A stretch of 64,000 bases of DNA from Arthrobacter_E sp041360795 (lineage in GTDB: Bacteria; Actinomycetota; Actinomycetes; Actinomycetales; Micrococcaceae), in contig NZ_JBFUPW010000003.1 in NCBI RefSeq assembly GCF_041360795.1, positions 310,001 through 374,000 on the forward strand, written 5' to 3'. The position numbers and the translations under genes were made by a program. Shown piece after piece: positions 51,179-59,231 of the stretch (positions within the stretch are counted from its first letter, which is position 1; each line of letters starts with the position of its first letter). The notes beneath the pieces were generated by a model, which was given only the letters and a program-made list of their open reading frames with translations, was not told the origin of the DNA and did not search any database.

Positions 51179-51904
51179 TCAGTAGTCCGGGTTGCTCGGC
51201 ACCACGAGGCCCGTCTCGTACGCGTACACCACGGCCTGCACCCGGTCCCGCAGGTGAAGCTTGGCCAGGATGCGGCGCACATGCGTCTTCACCGTCGCCT
51301 CGGAGAGGAAGAACTTCAACGCGATCTCCCCGTTCGTGAGGCCTTCAGCCATCGCGAGGAGGACTTCGGTCTCCCGCGGCGTGAGTTCCTCCAGCATGGG
51401 ATCGCGGGGAGGCGCCTGACCGTCGCCATGCCCTCGCCCGGCACCGCGGACGTAGGTCTCGAGCAGCCGCTGAGTCACCCGGGGCGCCACCACGGCGTCG
51501 CCGCTCGCCACGACGTGGACCGCGTGGATGAGCTCCTCGGGGGCCACGTCCTTGAGAAGGAACGCCGAGGCGCCGGCCTGAAGCCCCGCGAAGGCGTACT
51601 CGTCCAGATCGAACGTGGTCAGGATGATCACCCTGGTCTCAGGGTGCGCCGCGGCGATCAGGCGGGTCGCCTCGATCCCGTCCATGCCGGGCATCCTGAC
51701 GTCCATGAGCACCACATGCGGCTTCAGGGCGGTCACCTGCCGCACCGCTTCGGCGCCGTTGGAGGCCTCGCCCACCACGACCAGGTTCTCCTCGCCTTCC
51801 AGCACGAGGCGGAATCCCACACGCAGCAGCGGCTGATCGTCCACCAGCAGCAATCGCACCGGTCCGGTCACGGTCCCGCCCGTCTCATTCACCAGCTCAG
51901 GCAT
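51179..51904 (-). CDS. NarL/FixJ-type response regulator
   Basis: A 241-residue response regulator. The receiver domain has the acidic pocket LLVDDQPLLR, the phosphoacceptor Asp68 in VVLMDVRMPGMDG, Thr97 in ILTTFD and Lys118 in FLLKD. The C-terminal LuxR-type helix-turn-helix reads LTPRETEVLLAMAEGLTN and GEIALKFFLSEATVKTHVRRI. Its start overlaps the stop of the kinase gene by eight bases, so the two are coupled. It probably controls the ABC exporter genes upstream in the same unit. Confidence 0.93.
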   Translation of the reverse strand: MPELVNETGGTVTGPVRLLLVDDQPLLRVGFRLVLEGEENLVVVGEASNGAEAVRQVTALKPHVVLMDVRMPGMDGIEATRLIAAAHPETRVIILTTFDLDEYAFAGLQAGASAFLLKDVAPEELIHAVHVVASGDAVVAPRVTQRLLETYVRGAGRGHGDGQAPPRDPMLEELTPRETEVLLAMAEGLTNGEIALKFFLSEATVKTHVRRILAKLHLRDRVQAVVYAYETGLVVPSNPDY

Positions 51905-53198
51905 CGCCTGCAACCCCCTTGTCATAGTGCAGTTCCGCGGTGACCAGCCAGCCGCCGGCCGGCAGGGCGGACGCCTGCACAGTGCCACCGTACATGCCGG
52001 CCCGGGCACGCATCCCCGGGATGCCCTGTCCGCTGCCGAGAGCACTGGCGGCGCCGGCAGCGTACGCCGACCCCACGCCGTCGTTCTGCACCCGGATGTG
52101 GACGACGCCCGGCGTGTGCTCCACCACGGCGTCCACGCGGGACAGGCCCTTGCCGTACCGCAGGACGTTGGTCAGCGCTTCCTGCACGATGCGGTGCACG
52201 GACAGACGCAGCGTGGTGTCCTCGGGCAGGACCGGACCCGTGAACGTGAAGGTCAGCGGCAGGCCCGCCGTACGGAAACCGGTGACCATCCGTTCGAGAT
52301 CGTTGTCCCCGTTAAGAGGTGTCAAAGGCGCGGCGCCGTCCTCCTCCCGGAGGACGCCCAGGACCCGTCGCGTGTCCGCCAGGGCCGCGCGCCCGGTCCG
52401 GGAGAGTTCGGTGAGCACTTCCGCCGCCCGCTCCGGATCCCTCTTCAGCACCCTCGACGCGCCGTCCGCCAGGGAGACCATGACCGTCAGCGAATGCGCG
52501 ACCACATCGTGCATCTCCCGCGCGATCCGGCTCCGCTCGGCCGAACGGCCCCATTGCGTCGACTGCTCGGCCCAGGAGGCGATCGCGGCTTCATACTGCC
52601 GCCGCTGACGCACGGCGATGCCGAACCCGACGGCGATCACGCAGCTCAGGTACGTGGTGAGCACCACCGAGAGACGCAAGGCGACGTCGCTTACCTCCGG
52701 GCCGCCGCTCGTGAACGCCTCCGCATACTGCTCGGCGCTCGTTCCGAAGACGTAGCGCCAGACCAGGGGAGCCGGCCCGAGGATCAAGGCGATGACCGCG
52801 ATACGACGGCGGTACGCGACCCCCACCGCATAGAGAGCGAACCACAGCCCGGCGCTCAGATTGGAGGCCCAGAGGTCGGTCAGCGCCAGAACCAACTCCA
52901 GCACCGCCACCACGCCGAAGACCACCAGCGGCGCCTTCCGCCGGAAGAACAGCGCCGTCGCGATGCCCAGGACCGCGACCGGAGCCAGCCACGTCCCACG
53001 GGCGGTGTTGCCGATGGCCGTCGCCAGGGAAAGCAACAGATAACAGACCACCACGACGGCGTCCATCACCCTCGGATGGGCCGCGAAGTACCGGCGGACC
53101 GCGCCGCGGTGGCGGGCGTTGATCTCCGCCAGTGAAAGCGGCGCGGGCGCCGCCCCCGAATGGGACGGCGCCGCGAAGGAGTCCTTGGAGCGGGTCAC
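51897..53198 (-). CDS. Sensor histidine kinase (HisKA_3 type)
   Basis: A 433-residue membrane kinase. Four to six hydrophobic segments (about 45-200) with short loops form an intramembrane-sensing module without a large outside domain. The phosphorylated His230 is in RSRIAREMHDVVAHSLTV (HisKA_3), and the ATP-binding domain ends with IRVQNDGVG and GQGIPGMRARAGMYGGTVQA. This is the DesK/LiaS type, typical of partners for ABC exporters that answer membrane or antibiotic stress. The start is GTG at 53198, five bases after the stop of the ABC permease gene. Confidence 0.92.
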   Translation of the reverse strand: MTRSKDSFAAPSHSGAAPAPLSLAEINARHRGAVRRYFAAHPRVMDAVVVVCYLLLSLATAIGNTARGTWLAPVAVLGIATALFFRRKAPLVVFGVVAVLELVLALTDLWASNLSAGLWFALYAVGVAYRRRIAVIALILGPAPLVWRYVFGTSAEQYAEAFTSGGPEVSDVALRLSVVLTTYLSCVIAVGFGIAVRQRRQYEAAIASWAEQSTQWGRSAERSRIAREMHDVVAHSLTVMVSLADGASRVLKRDPERAAEVLTELSRTGRAALADTRRVLGVLREEDGAAPLTPLNGDNDLERMVTGFRTAGLPLTFTFTGPVLPEDTTLRLSVHRIVQEALTNVLRYGKGLSRVDAVVEHTPGVVHIRVQNDGVGSAYAAGAASALGSGQGIPGMRARAGMYGGTVQASALPAGGWLVTAELHYDKGVAGDA

Positions 53199-53202
53199 GT
53201 GC

Positions 53203-54105
53203 TCAGACGTCCCGTTTCTTCAGGACGATGAGCGCAGGGATGGCCAGCAGGAGGACCCAGCCGAGCAGGACGAGGCCCGCGATGCCCGGATCCAGGATGC
53301 CGTCGACGTGCCCGATGGCGAGGAAACGCCCGCCGGCCTGGCTCGGGAGGTACTGGGGGACGTACTTCCAGAACTCGCCCGGAATGAGCTGCATGAAACT
53401 GCCTGCGAAGTCCAGGACGAACAGGAGCGCCACCAGCACGGTCACGCCGCCGGCCGAGCTCTTCAGGAGAGCGGCGAGGGAGAGGCCGATGATCGCCACG
53501 GCGGCCACGTACAGACCACCGGTGAAGACCCCCTGCAGCACGCCCTCGGTGTCCCAGCCCAGATTGAAGACGGGCATGTCCGAGAAGATCGCCATCGAGA
53601 TCAGGAAGGTGATCACGGCGGTGACGGTGGCCAGCACGTACCCGACCACGGCCAGGATGATCGCCTTGGCCGCGAACACGGGCAGACGCTGAGGCGTGGC
53701 GGACATGGTGGAACGGATCATGCCGGTGGCGAATTCGCTCGAGAGGAACAGCACCGCGAGCGAGCCGAGGACCAGCACGGCGATCTGCAGACCGGCGTTC
53801 GGCAGGTTGTACAGGTCGATGCCGCTGCCCTGACCGATCGAGGACTGCAGTTCCTGAGCGGACGGCTTGGCGCCCATCTTGCTGGCCTGATCGATCATGG
53901 TCTCGAAGATCGTGTGGCGGACCCAGGCGGTCAGCGCGCCGACACCCACGGCCGCGACGGCGGTGCACGCCAGCAGCCAGATGGTGGAGCGGAGGCTCCA
54001 GAACTTGATCCATTCGCTGCGCAGCAGGCCGAGGAAGCTCCAGTTGCCGGTGGTGGCGCCCTGGGCGGGGGCCGTCTGCGTCGTGTTCAAAGTCTGTGTG
54101 CTCAT
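53203..54105 (-). CDS. ABC-2 type transporter permease
   Basis: A 300-residue permease with six hydrophobic segments: FWSLRSTIWLLACTAVAAVGVG at the start and GLYVAAVAIIGLSLAALLKSS and LVLLGWVLLLAIPALIVLKKRD near the end. The N-terminus carries a threonine-rich polar tail. It should form an exporter with the ATPase gene upstream (nine-base gap). The ATG at 54105 has GGGGA five bases upstream. The kinase and regulator genes follow directly, so the four genes form one module. Confidence 0.85.
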   Translation of the reverse strand: MSTQTLNTTQTAPAQGATTGNWSFLGLLRSEWIKFWSLRSTIWLLACTAVAAVGVGALTAWVRHTIFETMIDQASKMGAKPSAQELQSSIGQGSGIDLYNLPNAGLQIAVLVLGSLAVLFLSSEFATGMIRSTMSATPQRLPVFAAKAIILAVVGYVLATVTAVITFLISMAIFSDMPVFNLGWDTEGVLQGVFTGGLYVAAVAIIGLSLAALLKSSAGGVTVLVALLFVLDFAGSFMQLIPGEFWKYVPQYLPSQAGGRFLAIGHVDGILDPGIAGLVLLGWVLLLAIPALIVLKKRDV

Positions 54106-54114
54106 CACTGTCCC

Positions 54115-55089
54115 CTAGTTCCCGAAGCCCTGGCCGTCGGCGGGACCGGCCGCCGCGGCGTGAGCATGAGTGGCGTTGGCCATGCTGAAGTCGGACTGGT
54201 ATTCGGCGGCCCCACGCGTCAGTTCGAAGTACGCCTGCTCGAGGGAGGCCTCCTGCGGTGTCAGCTCGTACAGCAGGATCTGACGCTCCAGCGCGGCGCG
54301 GGCGATATCCCGGGTGTCCAGGCCGGAGACTTCGAGGGTCTCCGGGGCGGACTGGCTGACGGACACGCCGGGTGCGGCGAGAGCCGCGGCGAGTTCAGCC
54401 GACTGCGGCGTCCGGACCAGGGCCTTCTTCTGCTGGACGCCGGCGATCAGCTCCTGGACCGACATGTCGGCCAGGATCTTGCCGCGGCCGATCACCAGGA
54501 GGTGGTCCGCCGTCTGAGCCATTTCGCTCATGAGGTGGGAGGACAGGAAGACCGTCTTGCCCTGCCCGGCGAGGTAGCGGACCAGGTTCCTGACCCAGTG
54601 CACGCCTTCGGGGTCGAGGCCGTTGACGGGCTCGTCCAGGATGAGGGTCTGCGGATCACCCAGCAGCGCGTTGGCGATGCCGAGCCGCTGACCCATGCCC
54701 AGCGAGAACCCGCCGGCACGCTTCTTGGCCACCTCGGTCAGGCCGGTCATGGCCATCACCTCGTGGACGCGGCTCAGCGGGATGTCGTGAGTGGCGGCCA
54801 TGGCGCGGAGGTGGTTGTAAGCGCTCCGGCCGGTGTGCACGGCTTTGGCGTCCAGGAGCGCCCCCACCTCACGCAGCGGCGCTTTGTGCTGGGCGAACGG
54901 CTTTCCGTTCACGGTCACGTGACCGGCGGTCGGCTTGTCCAGCCCCATGATCATGCGCATGGTGGTGGACTTCCCGGCGCCGTTCGGTCCCAGGAAGCCC
55001 GTGACCCTGCCGGGCTGGACGGTGAAGCTGATGCCGGAAACAGCGGTCTTGGGTCCGTACTGCTTGCGCAAGCCTTGTGCTTGGATCAT
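54115..55089 (-). CDS. ABC transporter ATP-binding protein (multidrug/bacteriocin exporter type)
   Basis: A 324-residue ATPase with Walker A GPNGAGKST (about 38-46), the signature FSLGMGQRLGIANALLG and Walker B LILDEPVNGLDPEG. The following SSHLMSEM holds the switch histidine. The C-terminal 100 residues form the extra domain seen in CcmA/DrrA-type exporter ATPases. It energises the ABC-2 permease just downstream. First gene of a four-gene unit with kinase and regulator. Confidence 0.92.
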   Translation of the reverse strand: MIQAQGLRKQYGPKTAVSGISFTVQPGRVTGFLGPNGAGKSTTMRMIMGLDKPTAGHVTVNGKPFAQHKAPLREVGALLDAKAVHTGRSAYNHLRAMAATHDIPLSRVHEVMAMTGLTEVAKKRAGGFSLGMGQRLGIANALLGDPQTLILDEPVNGLDPEGVHWVRNLVRYLAGQGKTVFLSSHLMSEMAQTADHLLVIGRGKILADMSVQELIAGVQQKKALVRTPQSAELAAALAAPGVSVSQSAPETLEVSGLDTRDIARAALERQILLYELTPQEASLEQAYFELTRGAAEYQSDFSMANATHAHAAAAGPADGQGFGN

Positions 55090-55250
55090 GCCTGGTCCTC
55101 GCTTTTCGATGATGCGATCGGTGTCGGCTCCTGCCGGGTTCAGCCGGCGGGGTGCCCTGCATCCAGGCTATCCAGTGGGGTCGCGGCATGCCTCTGTCCG
55201 GCGGATGATTCCCGACGACGCCGGTACGCCCTCAGGTGGACCCCCTGCGG

Positions 55251-56426
55251 TCAGCGGGGCGTACGTTCGACGCTGAGCGGCTTGGCGGCCGACGCCAGGA
55301 CCGCGGCGAGCACGATCGGGATCCCGATGAAGAGCAGTGCATTGCGGACACCGAGGTGGTCGGCCAGGAAGCCCAGCACGGGCGGCCCCGCCAGGAACGC
55401 CACGTAGCCCACCGTGGACACCACGGAGACGCGGGCCGCAGCGAGGCGTGGGTCGTCCGCGGCGGCGGACATTCCCATGGGGAACGTCAGCGCGGCGCCC
55501 GCGCCCCACAGGAGCGCCCCCAGGATCGCGAGCCACAGGGTGCCGCTCCAGCAGAAGAGAGCGAGACCCGCGGCGGCCGCGAGCATGCTGCCGCGCAGCA
55601 CGGCCACCCGTCCGAAGCGGTCGATCAGCCCCGCTCCGAGCACGCGGAACACGGTCATGCCGGCCACGAACACCGCGAAGACGAGCGCGCCGGTGGACTC
55701 ACTCTGGTGCAGGCCGTCCACGGTGCCCTTGGCGATCCAGTCGTTCCCGGCACCCTCGCTCAGGGTTGCGCCCATGACCACGACGCCGATGAGCAGGGTG
55801 CGCAGTTCCTTCCAGGCGAACATCCGGCCGCCGGCAGGCACGTCGTCCTTGTCCTCCGGGGCATGTGGCAGGAAGAACCGCGGCGCCGCGAGGCCCATCA
55901 CCAGGACGAGGACCGCGATGCCGACCATGTGCGCGGGCAGGCCGACGCCCGCGGCGGAGAGGCCTGCCCCGAGCAGCGCCCCCACGAACGCGCCGCCGCT
56001 GAACGCCGCGTGGAACTGCGGCATGATGGTGCGCCCCAGCTGGTGTTCGACGTCGGCGCCCTCGATGTTCTGTGCGACGTCCCACAGCCCGATCCCCACA
56101 CCGATCAGCACGAGGCTGCCGCCCGTGACCGGCACGGAGTGCAGCGCGAGACCCGTGGCGACCCCGGAGACCGCCAGGGCGCAGAACACGCTGGCCACCC
56201 GGATGGTGTTGGCGACGCCGATCCGGTTCACGCACCATCCCGCGCTGGGCAGCGCCACGAGCGAGCCGACCGCCATGCAGAGCAGGAGGCCGCCGATCTC
56301 GCCGGGGGAGAGCTGCAGGGTCGTGGCGACGGCCGGGATGCGCGACGCCCAGCTGGCGAAGACGAGTCCGTTGATGCCGAAGACCACGAAGGTCATGATG
56401 GTTGCGCGTCGGAGCTGGATGTTCAC
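55251..56426 (-). CDS. MFS transporter (YbjJ-like)
   Basis: A 391-residue major facilitator with 12 hydrophobic segments. The N-terminal segment TIMTFVVFGINGLVFASWASR, followed by IPAVATTLQLSPGEIGGLLL, is typical of the YbjJ/FsrA-like branch. The antiparallel GALVFAVFVAGMTVFRVLGAGLIDRFG is the second-half loop motif. The start is GTG at 56426 with GAGG about six bases upstream; the longer frame upstream is built from repeated Arg/Thr codons and is not credible. The substrate is unknown. Confidence 0.82.
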   Translation of the reverse strand: MNIQLRRATIMTFVVFGINGLVFASWASRIPAVATTLQLSPGEIGGLLLCMAVGSLVALPSAGWCVNRIGVANTIRVASVFCALAVSGVATGLALHSVPVTGGSLVLIGVGIGLWDVAQNIEGADVEHQLGRTIMPQFHAAFSGGAFVGALLGAGLSAAGVGLPAHMVGIAVLVLVMGLAAPRFFLPHAPEDKDDVPAGGRMFAWKELRTLLIGVVVMGATLSEGAGNDWIAKGTVDGLHQSESTGALVFAVFVAGMTVFRVLGAGLIDRFGRVAVLRGSMLAAAAGLALFCWSGTLWLAILGALLWGAGAALTFPMGMSAAADDPRLAAARVSVVSTVGYVAFLAGPPVLGFLADHLGVRNALLFIGIPIVLAAVLASAAKPLSVERTPR

Positions 56427-56508
56427 GGCTGAGCCTCGGCCTCTTCCTTCTGGGGTTCTGCTGTCTGCGGTTCTACAGTTTGCGGTTCTGCTGGCACGGG
56501 TGCGGGCG

Positions 56509-57990
56509 TCACGGGTGCGGAGTGTGCTGTGGTGCTGCGGGTGTGCGTGGGGTCCTGCGGAGTGACGCGCGGAGACGGCGAGGCTCAAGCCTCAGCCGGT
56601 CCGGACGGAGGTCGAAGACGCCGCCCTGAGGGTCGTCCACCCCGCCGGCGCGCACGACGTCGTCGTCCGGATTCACCATGTCCCACACGACCCGGACCAT
56701 CAGATAGAAGGTGGCGGCCATGTGCAGGAGCACGGCACAGACATAGTACGGGACGTCGATGTTGTGCTGCGGACCGCTTCCGCTGGCACCCGCGCCGAGG
56801 TACATCCAGATGGCGGCCCAGTGGACCACCTCGGCCGCCTGCCAGATCAGGAAGTCCCGCCACACGGGGCGGGCGAGCACGGCCAGTGGGATGAGCCAGA
56901 CCACGAACTGCGGCGAATAGACCTTGTTGCACAGGACGAACGCGGCCACCAGCAGGAACAGGATCTGCGCCAGCCGTGGACGCTGCGGCACCGAGAGTGC
57001 CAGAACGGTGATCGCCAGCGCGACGACGGCGAATGACACCACCGCCGCCACGTTCACCTGAGCGGCGCTCAGGGCAGGTTGCCCCAGCCGGGCGGCCACG
57101 AGATTCCAGGACTCCCAGAGGGAGGAGAAGCCCGCCCCACGGGAGAACGCGAAGTCGAAGAAGTACCGGAAGGCCTCGGGGTTGAGCAGCGCGAAGGGCA
57201 GATTGACCGCCAGCAGTGCCGCGCCGGTGCCCAGCGCCGTCCGGCCGAAAGCACGCATCGTCCCGCTCCGGACGGCGAGGATCAGCACCGCGAGCAGCAG
57301 GAGCAGCGGATAGAACTTGAAGGACGCGCCCACCCCGATCCAGACCCCTGCCCAGACGGGGCGTTCCCGGGCGAAGCAGAGCAGGGCGAGAGCGAGCGCG
57401 AAGACCGCCCACAGATCCCAGTTGATGAAGCCTGACGTGATCATCCCGGGCGCCAGGGCGACCATCGCGGCGTCCCACTTCCTCCGGCGCGCCAGGCGGG
57501 CGATGACCAGCACCGTGCCGATCCAGAGCCCCACCACCAGAAGGGAGTTCAGGTCGAAGTAGCCGAGTGCCCGCTGAGCGGCGTCCCCGCTCGCCGGTAC
57601 GGCCAGAGCGGTCACCGCCGCGACGACGCCGAGCAGCACCGGGTATTCGAAGCGGACATCCGGTGTGAACACAGGGAGGGATCCGCCGGCGAAGGCCGGC
57701 CCGCCGAGGAGGGTGGGGAAGTCCGAATAGCAGGTGCCGTAGTAAGCCGCGGCGCCGGCCCAGCCCTGGACGCGGCACACCGACTTGATGCCCACCGCGA
57801 GCAGCGCGGAGACGATCGTGAGCAGCACCAGGACGCGGTCCACGGTGAAGAAACCGGGGGAGACCACGCCCGGCGCCGTCCGCCGTCCGAGAGGACCGCC
57901 CACCAGTTCGGTGAAGCGGCTCAGCAGCGAGTCCGTCCGGGAAGGGACGACCAGCCGCATCCGGGTCCTGGGGGCGCCATGTCCTGCCAT
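56509..57990 (-). CDS. Integral-membrane mannosyltransferase-like protein (GT87 family)
   Basis: A 493-residue polytopic glycosyltransferase of the GT-C type with about 11 hydrophobic segments. The first outside loop contains the DxD-like catalytic region CYSDFPTLLGGPAF, and FEYPVLLGVVAAVTAL follows, both typical of the GT87 alpha-1,2-mannosyltransferases of actinobacteria that use polyprenyl-phosphate mannose for cell-envelope glycans. The C-terminal 45 residues are a basic, proline-rich tail. The ATG at 57990 is used; an in-frame ATG 30 bases inside has AGGA at better spacing. It is downstream of the micro-ORF locus. Confidence 0.8.
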   Translation of the reverse strand: MAGHGAPRTRMRLVVPSRTDSLLSRFTELVGGPLGRRTAPGVVSPGFFTVDRVLVLLTIVSALLAVGIKSVCRVQGWAGAAAYYGTCYSDFPTLLGGPAFAGGSLPVFTPDVRFEYPVLLGVVAAVTALAVPASGDAAQRALGYFDLNSLLVVGLWIGTVLVIARLARRRKWDAAMVALAPGMITSGFINWDLWAVFALALALLCFARERPVWAGVWIGVGASFKFYPLLLLLAVLILAVRSGTMRAFGRTALGTGAALLAVNLPFALLNPEAFRYFFDFAFSRGAGFSSLWESWNLVAARLGQPALSAAQVNVAAVVSFAVVALAITVLALSVPQRPRLAQILFLLVAAFVLCNKVYSPQFVVWLIPLAVLARPVWRDFLIWQAAEVVHWAAIWMYLGAGASGSGPQHNIDVPYYVCAVLLHMAATFYLMVRVVWDMVNPDDDVVRAGGVDDPQGGVFDLRPDRLRLEPRRLRASLRRTPRTPAAPQHTPHP

Positions 57991-58026
57991 GTCACGAGCC
58001 TACCGGCCAGGATGCGTCCTGCACCG

Positions 58027-58073
58027 GGCATGACGGGGGCGGGGCATGACGGGGCGGGTCATGACGGGGCCAG
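58027..58073. repeat. Three degenerate tandem copies of a CATGACGGGG unit
   Basis: CATGACGGGG recurs at intervals of about 16 bases (58029, 58045 and 58060). It is a short low-complexity tract between genes with no clear role. Confidence 0.6.
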
Positions 58074-58133
58074 GCCTGGAGGAAGGAGGCATGGCGGGGC
58101 CAGGGCGATCCGTCCGGCCCGGGGTACACGGAA

Positions 58134-58160
58134 GCCCCGGGTGTCTGCTTCACCCGGGGC
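58134..58160 (-). terminator. Terminator of the micro-ORF transcript
   Basis: GCCCCGGGTG pairs with CACCCGGGGC (58134-58143 and 58151-58160) with a 7-base loop, 80 bases after the stop of the last micro-ORF. On the minus strand TTCCGTGT follows, a weak T tract. Confidence 0.6.
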
Positions 58161-58239
58161 TGCCGTCGGTGCTGCGATGCCTGTGCGTCTGGAGACATCG
58201 CGGTCTGTGGTCGCCACGTCGTGCCGTCTGTCAGTACGG

Positions 58240-58377
58240 CTAGCGCAGCGTGTTCATCAGGTGGATCTGGACGAACACGTCATCACGGGTCTGCTCCAGG
58301 GTCCGGCTGCTGATCTCCTGGTTGCTGAACCGGTTCTGCTGCTGGAAGACCAGGGATTCTTTGGGAAACTTCCTCAT
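58240..58377 (-). CDS. Candidate micropeptide C (45 residues)
   Basis: A 45-codon frame, too short for most gene callers, that I take as likely because its ATG overlaps the stop of the upstream micro-ORF by four bases (ATGA). It begins MRKFPKESLVFQQQNRF and ends FVQIHLMNTLR, with a Gln/Asn-rich middle and no cysteine. No membrane segment is present, and no known family was recognised. A hairpin terminator follows 80 bases later. Codon composition is less extreme than in the neighbours. Confidence 0.45.
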   Translation of the reverse strand: MRKFPKESLVFQQQNRFSNQEISSRTLEQTRDDVFVQIHLMNTLR

Positions 58378-58514
58378 GAGGGCACACCCCCCTTCGTGTG
58401 GTGCGGGTTCTTGTCGCGGAGCTCGGGGCTCCGGGACCTGGACGATGCCTCGCTGACACGCTTCATGTGTCTCGGCGAGGCGGGAATGGGGTCATCAAAA
58501 GCGACGACGATCAT
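58374..58514 (-). CDS. Candidate micropeptide B (46 residues)
   Basis: A 46-codon frame beginning MIVVAFDDPIPASPR and ending HHTKGGVPS, with a serine/arginine-rich middle. GAGG lies five bases before the ATG. Its stop overlaps the start of micropeptide C, so the two would be translationally coupled. Paired direct repeats lie just upstream (58562-58620). No homologous family was recognised. Confidence 0.45.
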   Translation of the reverse strand: MIVVAFDDPIPASPRHMKRVSEASSRSRSPELRDKNPHHTKGGVPS

Positions 58515-58561
58515 GATTTCCTCTGTTTTCGGGCGCGGTGAATCAACAGTGAAATGCCGGG

Positions 58562-58620
58562 AAAGAATTCAGTGCCGAGGGCATGGGAATTCCACAAAAG
58601 AAATCCACAAAAGAATTCAG
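58562..58620 (-). repeat. Direct repeats upstream of the micro-ORF pair
   Basis: AAAGAATTCAG occurs at 58562-58572 and 58610-58620, and TCCACAAAAGAA occurs twice in tandem at 58591-58602 and 58604-58615 (13-base period). They lie 48-106 bases upstream of the micropeptide B start, where a transcription factor could bind. The stretch is notably AT-rich for this genome. Confidence 0.7.
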
Positions 58621-58719
58621 GGTGCGCTGATGGGTATGCCGGACTTCAAGGAGAACCGGGGTGCATCAGTGTGAGAGTGCCCGCAGGCGGAGCGGCAGGA
58701 CTACGCTGCCGTGAGAAGC

Positions 58720-58743
58720 GGTTCCCGCAACCTGGCGGGAACC
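58720..58743 (-). terminator. Hairpin after micropeptide A
   Basis: GGTTCCCGC and GCGGGAACC (58720-58728 and 58735-58743) form a perfect 9-bp stem with a 6-base loop, 11 bases after the stop. No T tract follows, so termination is uncertain. Confidence 0.5.
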
Positions 58744-58753
58744 GGACGCAGAA

Positions 58754-58846
58754 TTACGCTGCGCGCCGGAGCCAGGTACGGGAGGCTGCCGCTCCGCCAA
58801 CCATGTGCACATCCGTGTACAGTGCGGTGATCTTGGTGATATTCAT
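58754..58846 (-). CDS. Candidate micropeptide A (30 residues)
   Basis: A 30-codon frame with one of the best ribosome binding sites in the window (AAAAGGAGG, seven bases before the ATG). It begins MNITKITALYTDVHMVGG and ends in a basic tail with RTWLRR. A Gly-Gly pair at residues 17-18 resembles a leader cleavage site, but no processing enzyme or exporter is adjacent. It has no cysteine. A structured leader precedes it and a hairpin follows. No known family was recognised; it could be a regulatory leader peptide or a stand-alone micropeptide. Confidence 0.5.
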   Translation of the reverse strand: MNITKITALYTDVHMVGGAAASRTWLRRAA

Positions 58847-58885
58847 GTCGCAACCTCCTTTTCTCTTGACGCCGATAGTTACCAT

Positions 58886-58939
58886 CCCGGTCCGGCACGC
58901 AGTGGTCGCACGAAGCGATGCCAGAGGGCACTGACCGGG
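58886..58939 (-). promoter_or_regulatory. Structured leader upstream of micropeptide A
   Basis: On the minus strand CCCGGTC (58939-58933, read in transcript sense) followed by CAGTG can pair with CACTG and GACCGGG (58886-58904), enclosing the middle of the leader. Further upstream an AT-rich TACGTTATTTATTG near 58965 may be the promoter. The leader is about 120 bases long, more than a simple gene needs. Confidence 0.45.
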
Positions 58940-59154
58940 TTTCGCTCCCTCGCTGTGAAGGGAACAATAAATAACGTACAGGAAGTTTTCAGGCTTCGCC
59001 AGCCCGAACGGCACTTTCCTGGAAATTTTCTCAAATTCTTTTCCGGGATACCTGCCGGACCGTAATCCGACGCCTCCCGGAGGGGAATTCCCGACGACCC
59101 GGGAGCCTGATGACAGAGAGCAAGATGCGCAGGAGTCGTGGTGTGCAGGGAATA

Positions 59155-59190
59155 GACGACGCCCCCGGCGAAGGTGCCGGGGGCGTCGTC
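59155..59190 (-). terminator. Terminator of the histidine phosphatase gene
   Basis: Perfect 14-bp arms GACGACGCCCCCGG and CCGGGGGCGTCGTC (59155-59168, 59177-59190), 41 bases after the stop of the gene, with an 8-base loop. Confidence 0.75.
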
Positions 59191-59231
59191 GAATGCTGGG
59201 CCGGAAATGGTCCGCAGCGCCGGAAGGGTGC

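Noticed and set aside
58027..58073. A CRISPR array
   Set aside because: The repeat unit is only about 16 bases, there are three copies and no spacers or cas genes.
58046..58243. A plus-strand frame of up to 65 codons with GGAGG before an internal ATG
   Set aside because: It runs straight through the terminator hairpin at 58134-58160 and has tandem-repeat-derived residues at its start; the minus-strand reading is better supported.
57979..58674. A 231-codon plus-strand open frame
   Set aside because: It has no domain, no ribosome site, and its length is explained by antisense reading of GC-rich sequence.
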